A stretch of 37,287 nt of DNA. It comes from Acidobacteriota bacterium. GTDB taxonomy: Bacteria > Acidobacteriota > Terriglobia > Terriglobales > SCQP01. This document shows positions 1 to 8,203 of the stretch, piece after piece; the stretch's first letter is position 1, and each line of letters starts with the position of its first letter. The stretch lies in NCBI GenBank assembly GCA_027459505.1, contig DAIDIE010000005.1:1-37287 (forward strand), given 5' to 3'. The notes beneath the pieces were generated by a model. The model made no database searches. It was not told the origin of the DNA and saw only the letters and a list, made by a program, of their open reading frames with translations. The translations under genes were made by a program, and so were the position numbers.

Positions 1-145
1 AGGTGGAGGGCCGCGAAATTCCGAAGGGCGGACCCCTCGCGCGGGAGAGGAGCCCGGCATCGGCGGCTTCACGTTCTCACTGGAGAACGTGCCAGCGACC
101 AACGGGAGCGGGCGGCCTGAAGGAGACGAGGCCGTGCCTCACGAT
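1..145. repeat. Dispersed mosaic repeat, copy A
   Basis: Three blocks here recur elsewhere in the window. Bases 1-18 match 33879-33896. Bases 67-105 match 24949-24989 with one mismatch and one indel. Bases 120-140 match 33896-33916 exactly. Block 2 contains a hairpin with 7-bp arms (CGTTCTC, loop ACTG, GAGAACG) at 72-89. In the 33.9-kb copy, blocks 1 and 3 are directly joined, so about 100 bases including block 2 are absent there. That difference shows a modular element. Open reading frames cross this stretch but have no protein-like features, so 1-466 is judged non-coding. Confidence 0.75.
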
Positions 146-353
146 GCCGCCGGGGGCTCAATCGGCGCCTTCCCGGCCATGCGCCCTGTCCCCTCCACCC
201 GCGCTGATCGACGCGCGAGGGCGGAAGCGCCGCGGCGACAAAGCACCCCTTTTTCCGGCCGACGGGCCGGGCCCGTCGTACGTCCTTTGAACGTGCCGCC
301 CTCGCCCGCCGCCCGGTACGTGCGCGATGCCCATCCACCCGCAACGCCCCACG

Positions 354-409
354 GTGAACTGTGCACTGTGCACCGTGAACTGCCCACTGTGCGCTGTCCA
401 CCGTTCCAC
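354..409. repeat. Heptanucleotide tandem repeat (GTGAACT type), 8 units
   Basis: Eight consecutive 7-bp units with consensus GTG(A/C)ACT: gtgaact, gtgcact, gtgcacc, gtgaact, gcccact, gtgcgct, gtccacc, gttccac. The same unit and orientation recur at 27671-27712 and 34290-34331, and a related GNCAACT form occurs at 26683-26710 and 26770-26797. Heptamer arrays called STRRs are known from cyanobacteria. Relatedness to those is not claimed. Confidence 0.75.
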
Positions 410-466
410 GACCTCAGCGCGGCTCCGGCGCTGCTGGCAATCGTCATTCCGTGTACACTGCAAATC

Positions 467-1258
467 GTGCCCCCTCGGCTTCTTATCCTGAACGGTTCTG
501 GTGGCGAGGCGCCTCTGCACGGAGGCCGCGATCTCGACTCCGCCGTGCGCTTCCTCCTCGAGCGCCGTGGCGCGCGCGGCTGGACCGATTTGGACGCTCG
601 CTCCGCCCTGCAGCGGGAACCGATTCACGCCCTGGTCCGCCTGTTGTTGGAAGATTGGGACGCCCTCCTGCTGGACGGCTGCGCCAAGCGCCGTGAGGAA
701 TTGGCGGCGCTATTGGAACCTGCTCCTGGACAGCAGCGCATCCCTGCCCCGGAGCTGGCGCTCAACGCCGCCGCGGAACTCGCTTTTTACTGGATCGACT
801 GGCCCGCCGCGCGCGACCTGGGCACGCAGGCCGAGTTGCTGTCTGCGGCGGCCGCACTGCTCAACGCGCCCTTGATCCTGCTTGATTTCGCCGGTGGCCG
901 CAATCCACAGGAGCGCCTCCTCGAAAGGCTCGGCGCCACCATGCGCGCGCGCGGCGCCAATGCCCCCCACCATCTCTACAGTCCGTTGTTCTACCAGAAC
1001 GGACTATTGGATTTCGCGGCGGTCTTAGCGGAGCTGCGCCGGCATTGCCCGCAAGGCGCGCCCCTTCTCTGCTCACCACAACTGGACTTCGAACGAGTCG
1101 CGGCGGCCTGGCGACGCCAGCAGGGCCTCGCCCCGGGCAGCCTGCTGCTGGGCGAAAAGCCGGTGTTCTGTCTTTCGCCTTCCGCCTCTGCCGCCGAGCG
1201 CACTGCGGCCCGGCAATGGTTGACGGTACGGCTCACCTCCAGTGCCGCCGCCCGCTGA
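467..1258 (+). CDS. Unrecognised protein, 263 aa
   Basis: I do not recognise this protein. The frame stays open far upstream, but 89-466 is made of dispersed repeats. The GTG at 467, followed by the hydrophobic strand PPRLLILNGSGG, is therefore the most believable start. The product is rich in Ala, Leu and Arg. It has no signal peptide or clear membrane segment and looks like a soluble alpha/beta protein. A further beta-like segment, ALLNAPLILLDFAGG, lies at about residue 130. No catalytic motif is obvious. The gene converges on the small membrane protein gene at 1276, with only 17 bases between the stops. The start is uncertain because no strong ribosome binding site is visible. Confidence 0.6.
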   Translation: MPPRLLILNGSGGEAPLHGGRDLDSAVRFLLERRGARGWTDLDARSALQREPIHALVRLLLEDWDALLLDGCAKRREELAALLEPAPGQQRIPAPELALNAAAELAFYWIDWPAARDLGTQAELLSAAAALLNAPLILLDFAGGRNPQERLLERLGATMRARGANAPHHLYSPLFYQNGLLDFAAVLAELRRHCPQGAPLLCSPQLDFERVAAAWRRQQGLAPGSLLLGEKPVFCLSPSASAAERTAARQWLTVRLTSSAAAR

Positions 1259-1275
1259 TCCGCTCTCTCCATACC

Positions 1276-1584
1276 TTACATCGCGGAGTTGATCTGAGCA
1301 CCTGCCACCGCACCGCCGCCTCGCCCGGCGCCGCTCAGTTCGCCCTCTGAACCGTGCTGCTTGACCATCTTGTTGTAAATTCCGAGCAACAGAAACGGCG
1401 CTGCCCATTGCCCCACAAACAGCGACGCGTGCTCCTTGCCGGAAAGCTTGAGAACGGCGGAGAGCGCCATCGATACAACTGCCGCGCCCAAAAATCCGCT
1501 GGATGGAAGGCGCGCAGTCTTTTCTTCGATAGCCTTAGTAAAGCGATCCTCTCGCCCGGATACACCTGTGGGTTCAACTCGCAC
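1276..1584 (-). CDS. Small membrane protein, 102 aa
   Basis: The frame is open up to 1776, but that part overlaps the end of the S9 peptidase gene and reads as low-complexity sequence. A GTG at 1584 preceded by GAGGTG seven bases upstream is the preferred start. The protein has a charged N-terminal segment (REDRFTKAIEEKTARLPSS). Two probable membrane helices follow, FLGAAVVSMALSAVLKL and FVGQWAAPFLLLGIYNKM, and then a Gly/Ala-rich tail. This pattern resembles short conserved membrane proteins of unknown function that I associate with acidobacterial genomes, from memory only. It lies 98 bases downstream of the peptidase gene on the same strand and may share its transcript. Function unknown. 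Confidence 0.6.
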   Translation of the reverse strand: MRVEPTGVSGREDRFTKAIEEKTARLPSSGFLGAAVVSMALSAVLKLSGKEHASLFVGQWAAPFLLLGIYNKMVKQHGSEGELSGAGRGGGAVAGAQINSAM

Positions 1585-1682
1585 TTGCGGGCACCTCAAT
1601 TGAAATTGTTCAGACCCGCGTTGGGATGCGCCCTTCCCCTCCTGGGAAGCCAGCCGCCAAGTCCCTCCGGAGCATCCCACCC

Positions 1683-3800
1683 TCAATGCCGCTGGTGCTG
1701 GCCGCCAGCTTGTGGTGAAAGTGTCAAATTGAAGAAATCCGTCGTCGCCCGGAACGCCCGGATCCAATCCCGCCACAGCCGGAAATCGTGCGTCTCTCCC
1801 GGAAATACGATCTGCTGGAACGGAATGTGCCCTGCCCTCAGCCGTTGTGCCAGGTCCACCATCTGCAGGAAGGCAACGTTGCGATCGTCGTCGCCCTGAA
1901 TTAGCAGCACAGGTGAGCGCCAGGTGGCCAGTGCCGCTTCTGGCGAGGACTGAAACGCAAGCTGTTGCGCCTGTTGGTAGTCGGGGGCGGTGGCGTCAAC
2001 CGTGTGTTCGGTGCGCCAGTCGTGCACCCCGTGCATGTCCACTCCAGCCGCAAACACATCGGAATTGCGCGCCAACGCGAGCGCCACCAGGTAGCCACCA
2101 TAGGATCCACCCCAGATCCCGATTCTGTGCGGATCGACGCCTTTGAGCGTTTGCAGGTAGCGCCCCGCCGCCAGCACATCCTGGTAGTCGCTCGCCCCGC
2201 GCCAGCCCGCGTTCGGAGGCTCGCGGAACGTGCGGCCATACATCGTGCTGTCGCGGTAGTTGACCGCCAACACCACGTATCCCCGGCTCACCAGGTATTC
2301 GTTTTCGGCGTACCCGTAGTGGTAGTACTTCATGGGATTGAAACCCAGCACCATTTGCCGGTGCGGCCCGCCGTGCACGTACACCAGCGCTGGCCACCCC
2401 TGCGCCGGGGTCGCCCCATGCGGTTCAAACAGTTGCGCGTGAATGGTCCATCCATCACCGCTGGTAAAGACAACCGGTTGCGGCCGCACCAGTCGTTTCG
2501 ACGGAAAACCCTTCAGCAGCCGCTTACCCATAAGAACGCGCTTGGAGTGGCTCACGAAGTACGGCATGGCCGGACTGCGGCCGCTTGATCCCAGGCAGAT
2601 GATGTGGTCACCCCCGCTCACCACCGGACTCCATTCGATCGTTGTGCCTCTGGTCAGCTGCCGCGGCTTGCCTCCCGTGAGAGCCACCCGAAAAAGGTGC
2701 CGCAGATCGCTTTGCCCTGGATTGGCGGCATAGACAACCGAGCGTTGGTCAGAAGACAGCGCCACATCTCCAACCTCAAACTTGCCGCTGGTCAGCCGCA
2801 GAGGCGCGCCCCCGCCGAGAGGCAGCGAATACAGGTGATTCCACCCATCCTGCTCGCTGCTGAACAAAATGCGGTCGCCCGCCACGGCAAACGTCTGGTC
2901 TTCTGTGCGCACCGGCAGCGAGTCCAGCAATCCGGGACCGCTGCACCAAAGCTGCTGGCCTTGCCCACTGCTGAAGTCGTAGCGCCAGATCGCCCAGGGA
3001 CGCGTTGGCAGCGGCAGCATCGGCACGTGCTGCTCGCGCCCGGGGCGCCGTATGAAAACCAGCGTCTTCCCGTCCGCGCTCCAGCGCGGCAGATCGTCGC
3101 GGCTGGTGCTGGGCAGCAAATACTGCACCGCCGGACTCGCCGGATCGTAAATGCCAATGAAACTGTGGTCCTTACGGTCGCTGGTAAAGGCGATGCGGCG
3201 GCTGTCCGGCGCCCAGTGCGGCTCTTCCACCGGCCACTGCGTGTGAACCACAACCTTGGCCACACCCGGCGCTCGCAGCGGCGCTACCCACAACTGATTG
3301 TTTAATCCCCATGCCGCCTGGCTCCCATCAGGGGCGATGGCCACGTATTCGCATCCCTCGCCCTTACAGCCCATCGCGCCCAGCAGCCGCGGCGCACTCG
3401 GTTGTGGCGTAATGTCAACCGCCCAAACCTGCTCCGGCGGTGGCGTGTTGAGGTTTTGCGGGTTGGGCTCTTCCCCGGCCGCGTTTACCTCGTTGCCGCG
3501 CACATACACCAACTCGGTTCCATCATCGGAGAGCGCCAATGCAGGGATCGCCTGACCATCATCATCCTGGTAATGCGTGACCTGCACCGGATGAAACGCG
3601 GGCGCCTGCGCCATCCAGACATTGCGCACTCCGCGCCAGTTGAAGGTCCAGGCCACCACCGGAGCCTGCCGTGCCGCAACCAGCTCGTCCGGAAACGGCG
3701 AGCCCATCACCGCCTGCAAGCTCAGCCGCTGTGCCATCAGCAACGGGCTGCACACCGTCGCCAGCAGCGCCGCACAAACCCATCGGAAAGCAAACCTCAT
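1683..3800 (-). CDS. Secreted S9-family (prolyl oligopeptidase / DPP-IV type) serine peptidase
   Basis: 705 aa. An N-terminal signal peptide (MRFAFRWVCAALLATVCSPLLMAQ, cleavage near residue 23) indicates export to the periplasm or beyond. Residues about 60-420 form a WD40/PD40-like beta-propeller with repeats such as APDGSQAAW, APDSRRIAFTSD and SADGKTLVFIRR. The C-terminal third is an alpha/beta hydrolase. Its nucleophile Ser lies in WGGSYGGY (about residue 566), the acid is in GDDDRN (about 637), and the His is in GETHDF (about 670), so the full triad is present. The size and order match dipeptidyl-peptidase IV / acylaminoacyl-peptidase relatives, which cleave short peptides admitted through the propeller. 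Exact specificity cannot be read from sequence. The ATG at 3800 is supported by the signal peptide. Confidence 0.93.
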   Translation of the reverse strand: MRFAFRWVCAALLATVCSPLLMAQRLSLQAVMGSPFPDELVAARQAPVVAWTFNWRGVRNVWMAQAPAFHPVQVTHYQDDDGQAIPALALSDDGTELVYVRGNEVNAAGEEPNPQNLNTPPPEQVWAVDITPQPSAPRLLGAMGCKGEGCEYVAIAPDGSQAAWGLNNQLWVAPLRAPGVAKVVVHTQWPVEEPHWAPDSRRIAFTSDRKDHSFIGIYDPASPAVQYLLPSTSRDDLPRWSADGKTLVFIRRPGREQHVPMLPLPTRPWAIWRYDFSSGQGQQLWCSGPGLLDSLPVRTEDQTFAVAGDRILFSSEQDGWNHLYSLPLGGGAPLRLTSGKFEVGDVALSSDQRSVVYAANPGQSDLRHLFRVALTGGKPRQLTRGTTIEWSPVVSGGDHIICLGSSGRSPAMPYFVSHSKRVLMGKRLLKGFPSKRLVRPQPVVFTSGDGWTIHAQLFEPHGATPAQGWPALVYVHGGPHRQMVLGFNPMKYYHYGYAENEYLVSRGYVVLAVNYRDSTMYGRTFREPPNAGWRGASDYQDVLAAGRYLQTLKGVDPHRIGIWGGSYGGYLVALALARNSDVFAAGVDMHGVHDWRTEHTVDATAPDYQQAQQLAFQSSPEAALATWRSPVLLIQGDDDRNVAFLQMVDLAQRLRAGHIPFQQIVFPGETHDFRLWRDWIRAFRATTDFFNLTLSPQAGGQHQRH

Positions 3801-3961
3801 GTGCTCCAGCCTACTCTGTTTTGAGCGGCCACTTCCTGTGCTTGCGTTTCACCCGGTGGGCTTGCCAGCAGTTCTCCAGCGGCGAGGGCCCTGGCGGATT
3901 TCCGGTAATGCAAAAGGAGGTGGCCTCAGCCCAGCGGCCAACATGGCAAGATCTTATTACT

Positions 3962-4219
3962 ATGGAGACTCGACTCTCGACCAAAGGGCAGGTCATGCTT
4001 CCGAGCTCCTTCCGGCGCCGTCTGCGTCTTGAACCAGGTGATCGGCTGGACGTGAAACTTGATGGGGACCGCATCGTTCTGATCCCCAAGCTTCCCCGCC
4101 GTTCGGGCCCTCGGATCGTAAAAGATCCCATCTCCGGACTACCGGTTCTGGATGCTGGAAAGAAAGCAACGCTCGTCACCAGCCGGACAGTCCGAAGGAT
4201 CTTAGCGGAATTCGCGTGA
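3962..4219 (+). CDS. AbrB/MazE/SpoVT-type antitoxin, apparently orphan
   Basis: 85 aa. Residues 1-45 (METRLSTKGQVMLPSSFRRR, then LRLEPGDRLDVKLDGDRIVLIP) form the swapped-hairpin DNA-binding domain of AbrB/SpoVT proteins. The C-terminal part, ending RTVRRILAEFA, resembles the toxin-binding tail of antitoxins paired with PIN-domain (VapC-like) ribonucleases. The frame extends upstream to 3671, but that part overlaps the divergent peptidase gene and is not domain-like, so the ATG at 3962 is used. In such pairs the toxin gene usually starts at an overlapping ATG or GTG. A GTGA overlap does exist at 4216, but the sequence beyond about 4228 is a dispersed repeat with no PIN-domain residues. The antitoxin therefore seems to have lost its partner. 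No clear ribosome binding site. Confidence 0.85.
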   Translation: METRLSTKGQVMLPSSFRRRLRLEPGDRLDVKLDGDRIVLIPKLPRRSGPRIVKDPISGLPVLDAGKKATLVTSRTVRRILAEFA

Positions 4220-4227
4220 CCGCGGGA

Positions 4228-4606
4228 GCGAGCCACCGTGCCTCCCTCCTTGCTCCCCCCGGCTTTCGACGTCATCTTCACGAGCCAGGGCCGAGTCGAA
4301 CTGCTTTCGAGTTCGAAATCGCAGGCCGAAGTCGTAGCGACGGTCCGGGGTTGCCGTTTAGGTCCCGCACCGCTGGCGACGCCCGAGTTCGTCACCAGGC
4401 GAGTCGCTGGCACGGAGAAGAGTGCGGCTTTTTTCAACAGAAAAAGCCGCATGCCGCTGGATTGTAGAAGTGCCTCTTTGTGATGAACTCGGGCTAGTAA
4501 TGCGCGGCCACCATCCGTGAGCTTCGGCCGGGGTCCCCTAGCCGCGCCGCGCGGCTAGGGGTGGGGGCGGACACCGAAGCGGGTGGAATAAAAGCGGCCG
4601 TGCCGC
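4228..4606. repeat. Dispersed mosaic repeat, copy D/E (long form)
   Basis: Several blocks of the repeat family occur here. Bases 4228-4250 resemble 33842-33863. Bases 4288-4330 match 13967-14009 at 41 of 43 positions. Bases 4569-4606 are identical over 38 bases to 14032-14069. In the 14-kb copy the last two blocks are only about 22 bases apart, but here they are 238 bases apart, so this copy is longer or carries an insertion. The extra sequence holds two strong hairpins. One at 4423-4451 has 11-bp arms (TGCGGCTTTTT / AAAAAGCCGCA). One at 4535-4561 has 12-bp arms (CCCCTAGCCGCG, loop CCG, CGCGGCTAGGGG). No convincing gene lies between 4220 and 4783. The rest of that gap, 4607-4783, shows nothing recognisable. 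Confidence 0.75.
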
Positions 4607-4783
4607 CTGCCCTACACTCGCTTGCCGGGTGCTTGCGCTCACTGCTTCGCATCGCCGCTTTCCCCAACGCTGGGTTACAATAAAAACCTCGCCTCAGGCA
4701 GAATCTGCGCAATCCGCGTAGCCCTTCGGGACTGCTTACTTGGGTGCATCGTCATTCCACTGAGGCCACGCGAACTCTGATTT

Positions 4784-5557
4784 ATGGACGAAACAAAATA
4801 TATTTCCGCCACGGTGCGCGGCCGCCAGGTCATCGCCGAGGATCTCTGGTCCCTGCAACTGGAGATGAGCGCTCCGTTCAGCTACAAGCCCGGGCAATAC
4901 GCCACGCTCGCGGTCGAAGACGCCGAGGGGGTGCATGAGCGCCCCTACTCCATCGTCTCCAGCCCGCTCGAGCCGCTGGTGCAGTTTTTCATCGAGCTCG
5001 TTCCCCACGGCGAGGTGACGCCGCGGCTCTACAAGTTGAACGACGGAGACAAGCTCTGGGTGCGTAAGTCGGCCAAGGGGCTGTTCACTTTGGACCGCCG
5101 CTCCGGCAATCACAACCACCTGTTCGTGGCCACCGTGACCGGCTTGGCGCCCTTCCTGAGCATGCTCCGCACCATGATCAAGGACCCCTCCTACGCGCCG
5201 CCTGAGACCCGCATCCTCCTCATCGACGCTGGCAGCAAGGCGCACGAGTTCGGCTTCTACGACGAAGTGCAGCAGTTGCAGAAGCAGTTGCCCAACTTCC
5301 AGGCCGTCTTCTCGGTCTCCCGCCCCTGGGATAATCCCGGCTGGACGGGCGAGACCGGTCGCGCCGAGGAACTGGTCCGCAAATACGCCGACCAGAATGG
5401 TTTTACCGCGGGCACCACCACCGCTTACCTCTGCGGCCATCCGCAGATGATCGAGAACACCAAGGGCATCCTCCGGCGCGCCGGCTTCGACAAGAAGTTC
5501 GTGCACGAAGAGATCTACTGGATTCCCGAAAAAGAAACCGCCGCGGTCGGTGCCTAG
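4784..5557 (+). CDS. Ferredoxin-NADP+ reductase-like FAD oxidoreductase
   Basis: 257 aa cytosolic flavoprotein of the ferredoxin-NADP(H) reductase fold. The N-terminal FAD-binding beta-barrel carries KPGQYATL (residues 35-42) and RPYSIVSSP (53-61), the family's RxYS FAD motif. The second half is the NAD(P)H-binding domain, with TGLAPFLSM (119-127) and CGHPQMIENTK (about 217-227) before a C-terminal tail. Length is normal for bacterial Fpr-type reductases. The usual reaction is electron exchange between NADPH and ferredoxin or flavodoxin; the actual partner is unknown. ATG at 4784 is the first start giving a complete barrel. The gene stands alone between a repeat region and a strong terminator. 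Confidence 0.88.
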   Translation: MDETKYISATVRGRQVIAEDLWSLQLEMSAPFSYKPGQYATLAVEDAEGVHERPYSIVSSPLEPLVQFFIELVPHGEVTPRLYKLNDGDKLWVRKSAKGLFTLDRRSGNHNHLFVATVTGLAPFLSMLRTMIKDPSYAPPETRILLIDAGSKAHEFGFYDEVQQLQKQLPNFQAVFSVSRPWDNPGWTGETGRAEELVRKYADQNGFTAGTTTAYLCGHPQMIENTKGILRRAGFDKKFVHEEIYWIPEKETAAVGA

Positions 5558-5581
5558 CGCGCTGACGCATTCAGCACAATT

Positions 5582-5619
5582 CAAAGGGCTCGCGCTCAAC
5601 GCGAGCCCTTTGGCTTTTT
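5582..5619 (+). terminator. Rho-independent terminator of the flavoprotein gene
   Basis: A perfect 13-bp inverted repeat (CAAAGGGCTCGCG, loop CTCAA, CGCGAGCCCTTTG) at 5582-5612 is followed by GG and a run of five T at 5615-5619. It begins 25 bases after the stop of the reductase gene and ends 26 bases before the PhzF-like gene, so the two are probably separate transcription units. Confidence 0.93.
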
Positions 5620-5644
5620 ATTACATCCGTTTCAGGAGGCAGCG

Positions 5645-6517
5645 ATGACCATTTATCAAGTGGACGCCTTTACCGGTCACGCCTTTGGCGGCAATCCCGC
5701 TGCGGTTTGTCTGCTGCGGCAAGCAGCGCCCGAGAGCTGGATGCAAGCCGTGGCGGCGGAGATGAACCTCTCCGAGACCGCCTTCCTCCATCCCGAGTCC
5801 GCGCCGCGTGACGTCCTCCCCTCCTTCCGCCTGCGCTGGTTCACACCTGCGGTGGAAGTGAACCTCTGCGGTCATGCCACGCTGGCCAGCGCCCACGTCT
5901 TGTGGGAAGCCGGCGTCCTGCATCCCTCCCAGCCTGCCCGCTTTCACACCCAGAGCGGCCTGCTGCGTGCGCAGTTGCAACCTGGCGGCGCAGCCAGCAA
6001 GGCTTCCGCCGCCCCCTTGATCGAAATGGACTTTCCCTGCTGGATGCCGGCCCCCGCCGGAATCAACGATTCCACCCCACGTCAGCTCGCTGCGGCCTGC
6101 GGCGTGAGCCCCATCGCATGCGCTCTTTACGAGGGGCGCTGGTTGCTGCATGTGTCCAACGCCGAAGACGTGGCCAACGCCGCCCCCGACTTCGCCGCCC
6201 TCCGCCGCGTCGCCGCTCGCGGTCTCATCCTGACCGCACCTCTGGATACCAGCGGGTTTGTGTCGCGCTACTTCGCCCCTTGGATTGGCATCGACGAAGA
6301 CCCGGTCACCGGCTCGGCGCACTGCATCCTCACCCCCTATTGGCTGCAAACCCTCTCGCCCCGCAATGGCTGGCTTCAGGCGCGCCAGCTTTCCCGCCGC
6401 GGCGGTCAATTGCAGGTGCGCCGCGAAAACGGTCCAAACGGAGAGCGCGTCTGGCTGGCTGGACAAGCGCTCACTGTCCTGCGGGGTGAATGGCTTGGTC
6501 CCCAGCCGCGGCAGTGA
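5645..6517 (+). CDS. PhzF-family (phenazine biosynthesis-like) isomerase/epimerase
   Basis: 290 aa, the usual PhzF length. The N-terminus IYQVDAFTGHAFGGNPAAV is the family hallmark. Glu44 in NLSETAFL corresponds to the catalytic glutamate of PhzF and diaminopimelate-epimerase-fold enzymes. The second half repeats the fold and has GIDEDPVTGSAHC (about 217-229), the other signature. LCGHATLA at about residue 76 is also typical. An ideal AGGAGG sits six bases before the ATG. No other phenazine genes are nearby, so the role is more likely a general isomerase or metabolite-repair enzyme. The substrate cannot be inferred. Confidence 0.92.
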   Translation: MTIYQVDAFTGHAFGGNPAAVCLLRQAAPESWMQAVAAEMNLSETAFLHPESAPRDVLPSFRLRWFTPAVEVNLCGHATLASAHVLWEAGVLHPSQPARFHTQSGLLRAQLQPGGAASKASAAPLIEMDFPCWMPAPAGINDSTPRQLAAACGVSPIACALYEGRWLLHVSNAEDVANAAPDFAALRRVAARGLILTAPLDTSGFVSRYFAPWIGIDEDPVTGSAHCILTPYWLQTLSPRNGWLQARQLSRRGGQLQVRRENGPNGERVWLAGQALTVLRGEWLGPQPRQ

Positions 6518-6637
6518 GCCAAATCCCTAGTGTCACAGGCGCTGCCGCCTATCATCTGCGAGCCCGAAAATGCCCGCCCTCACTTCTTTTCAGGCTCACG
6601 TTTTCGCGCAAATTGGCCGATAATCAGGGCAGCCGTT

Positions 6638-8188
6638 ATGCCTGCAAAATCGCTCATCCGGGTGCTCTTGGTCGATGATGACGAGATTTATTTCTCCATC
6701 ATCTCGCACCTGCTTTTGAGCAGTCAGCGCGCCGATTTCCAGGTCGACTGGTCCTCCAGTTACGCAGCCGGTCAGAAGAGCATCGCCGGCCGCCAGCACG
6801 ACGTTTACCTGCTGGACTACTGCCTGGATGAAAACACCGGCATAGATCTGCTACGCACCGCCCTTGATGCCGGCTGCAGCCAGCCCATGATCATGTTGAC
6901 CGCGCAGGGCGACCATGAGCTCGATCTGCACGCCCTGCAAACCGGCGCTGCCGATTACCTCGATAAGTCGCAGCTCAATCTGGACCAGTTGGAGCGCTCC
7001 ATCTTTCACGCCCTGGAGCGCGCCCGCACCCTCAACGCCCTGCAAGCCAGTCAGGTGGCGCTGGCCGAGAGCGAGGCCCGTTTTCGCAGCCTTTTCATCG
7101 ATGCGCCCATGGGCCTGGCCCGCGTCGGCCGCGACTTGCACCTGCTCCAGGTGAACCATTCGCTCGCCCTCATGCTGGGCTACAACGATGGGGAACTCGC
7201 GGGTCGCGAACTGCTGGACCTGTGCGCCTTTGATGACCGTCCCGCCCTGCGCGAACAACTGGAAAACGTCTTCGGCGCCGCCGCCTCGGGCGCCACAAAA
7301 CCTGAACTTCGCTTTCTCCGCCACAACGGTGACACCATCTGGGTGCGCCTGACTCTGGCCCTCATGCACACTGAAGGCGAGGCCCCTTACGCCTTTGCCG
7401 CGCTGGAAGACGTTACCGACCGCAAACGCCTGGAGACCGAACTGCAACAGGCGCAGCGCCTGGAGGCGGTGGGAACTCTGGCCGGCGGCATTGCCCATGA
7501 CTTCAATAACCTGCTCAGCGTTGTCATGGGACATTGCGAGCTGCTCGAATATCAGGCCGAGCCCGGCAGTCCCCAGGCCAAACACGCCGCGGAAATCCGG
7601 CGCGCCGCCGAAAAGGCCACCATGTTGACGCGCCAGTTGGTCGCCTTCAGCCGCGGCCAGCAGGCACAGCTTAAGCAGGTCAACCTCAACAACGTCATTC
7701 GCGGCACGCAACAGGTCTTGCGCAGCATGATCGGCGAACAGATCGAGCTCATGATGTTGCTCGATCCCGAGTTGGGCCCCATCTGGGCCGACCCCTCTCA
7801 AATGGAGCAGGTGATCTTCAACCTCGCGCTCAATGCGCGTGACGCCATGCCCGGCGGCGGCAAGCTGATTATCGAAACCGCCTCGCAGGAACTGCGCGCC
7901 GAGGTCCAGGGCGGTCTCCCGCCCGGCCATTATGTCCAGCTTTCTGTCACCGATACCGGCATCGGCATGCCCCCCGACATCATGGACCGTATCTTCGAAC
8001 CCTTCTTTACCACCAAGGAAAAGTACAAGGGCACGGGCCTCGGCCTCTCCACCGTCTATGGCATTGTGCAGCAATGCAAGGGCAGCATCCGCGTCGATAG
8101 CACCCCCGGCCAGGGAACCAGCTTCACCCTCTTCTTCCCGCGCTACTGCGCCGACCGCCACCCTGCCTCACACCTCTGCGCCAATTAA
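6638..8188 (+). CDS. Receiver-PAS-histidine kinase (hybrid with N-terminal receiver)
   Basis: 516 aa soluble signalling protein. Residues 7-125 are a receiver domain with acidic residues D13-D15, phospho-acceptor D60 (YLLDY), T88 and K110. Residues about 142-262 are a PAS domain ([18 protein letters not shown], then [12 protein letters not shown]). Residues about 270-345 are the HisKA dimerisation domain with phospho-accepting H287 in [11 protein letters not shown]. Residues about 385-510 are the HATPase with N399 ([10 protein letters not shown]), DTGIGM and [11 protein letters not shown]. There is no transmembrane segment, so the kinase probably responds to a cytosolic signal or to phosphate arriving at its own receiver. 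The frame is open from 6530, but the ATG at 6638, just before [12 protein letters not shown], is the better start. No partner regulator is adjacent. Confidence 0.92.
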   Translation: MPAKSLIRVLLVDDDEIYFSIISHLLLSSQRADFQVDWSSSYAAGQKSIAGRQHDVYLLDYCLDENTGIDLLRTALDAGCSQPMIMLTAQGDHELDLHALQTGAADYLDKSQLNLDQLERSIFHALERARTLNALQASQVALAESEARFRSLFIDAPMGLARVGRDLHLLQVNHSLALMLGYNDGELAGRELLDLCAFDDRPALREQLENVFGAAASGATKPELRFLRHNGDTIWVRLTLALMHTEGEAPYAFAALEDVTDRKRLETELQQAQRLEAVGTLAGGIAHDFNNLLSVVMGHCELLEYQAEPGSPQAKHAAEIRRAAEKATMLTRQLVAFSRGQQAQLKQVNLNNVIRGTQQVLRSMIGEQIELMMLLDPELGPIWADPSQMEQVIFNLALNARDAMPGGGKLIIETASQELRAEVQGGLPPGHYVQLSVTDTGIGMPPDIMDRIFEPFFTTKEKYKGTGLGLSTVYGIVQQCKGSIRVDSTPGQGTSFTLFFPRYCADRHPASHLCAN

Positions 8189-8203
8189 GGCACCCGCAAT
8201 CCC

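Noticed and set aside
4288-4330. GAGTTCGAAATC in the repeat resembles a tRNA T-arm
   Set aside because: The flanking bases cannot pair into a T-stem, and no acceptor or anticodon arms are present.
4216-4467. Open frame overlapping the antitoxin stop, a possible toxin gene
   Set aside because: The sequence is dispersed repeat from about 4228, and the translation has no PIN-domain acidic residues.
6851-8161. Long minus-strand open frame of 436 codons opposite the histidine kinase
   Set aside because: It is the antisense shadow of a clearly recognised kinase in GC-rich DNA and has no family features.
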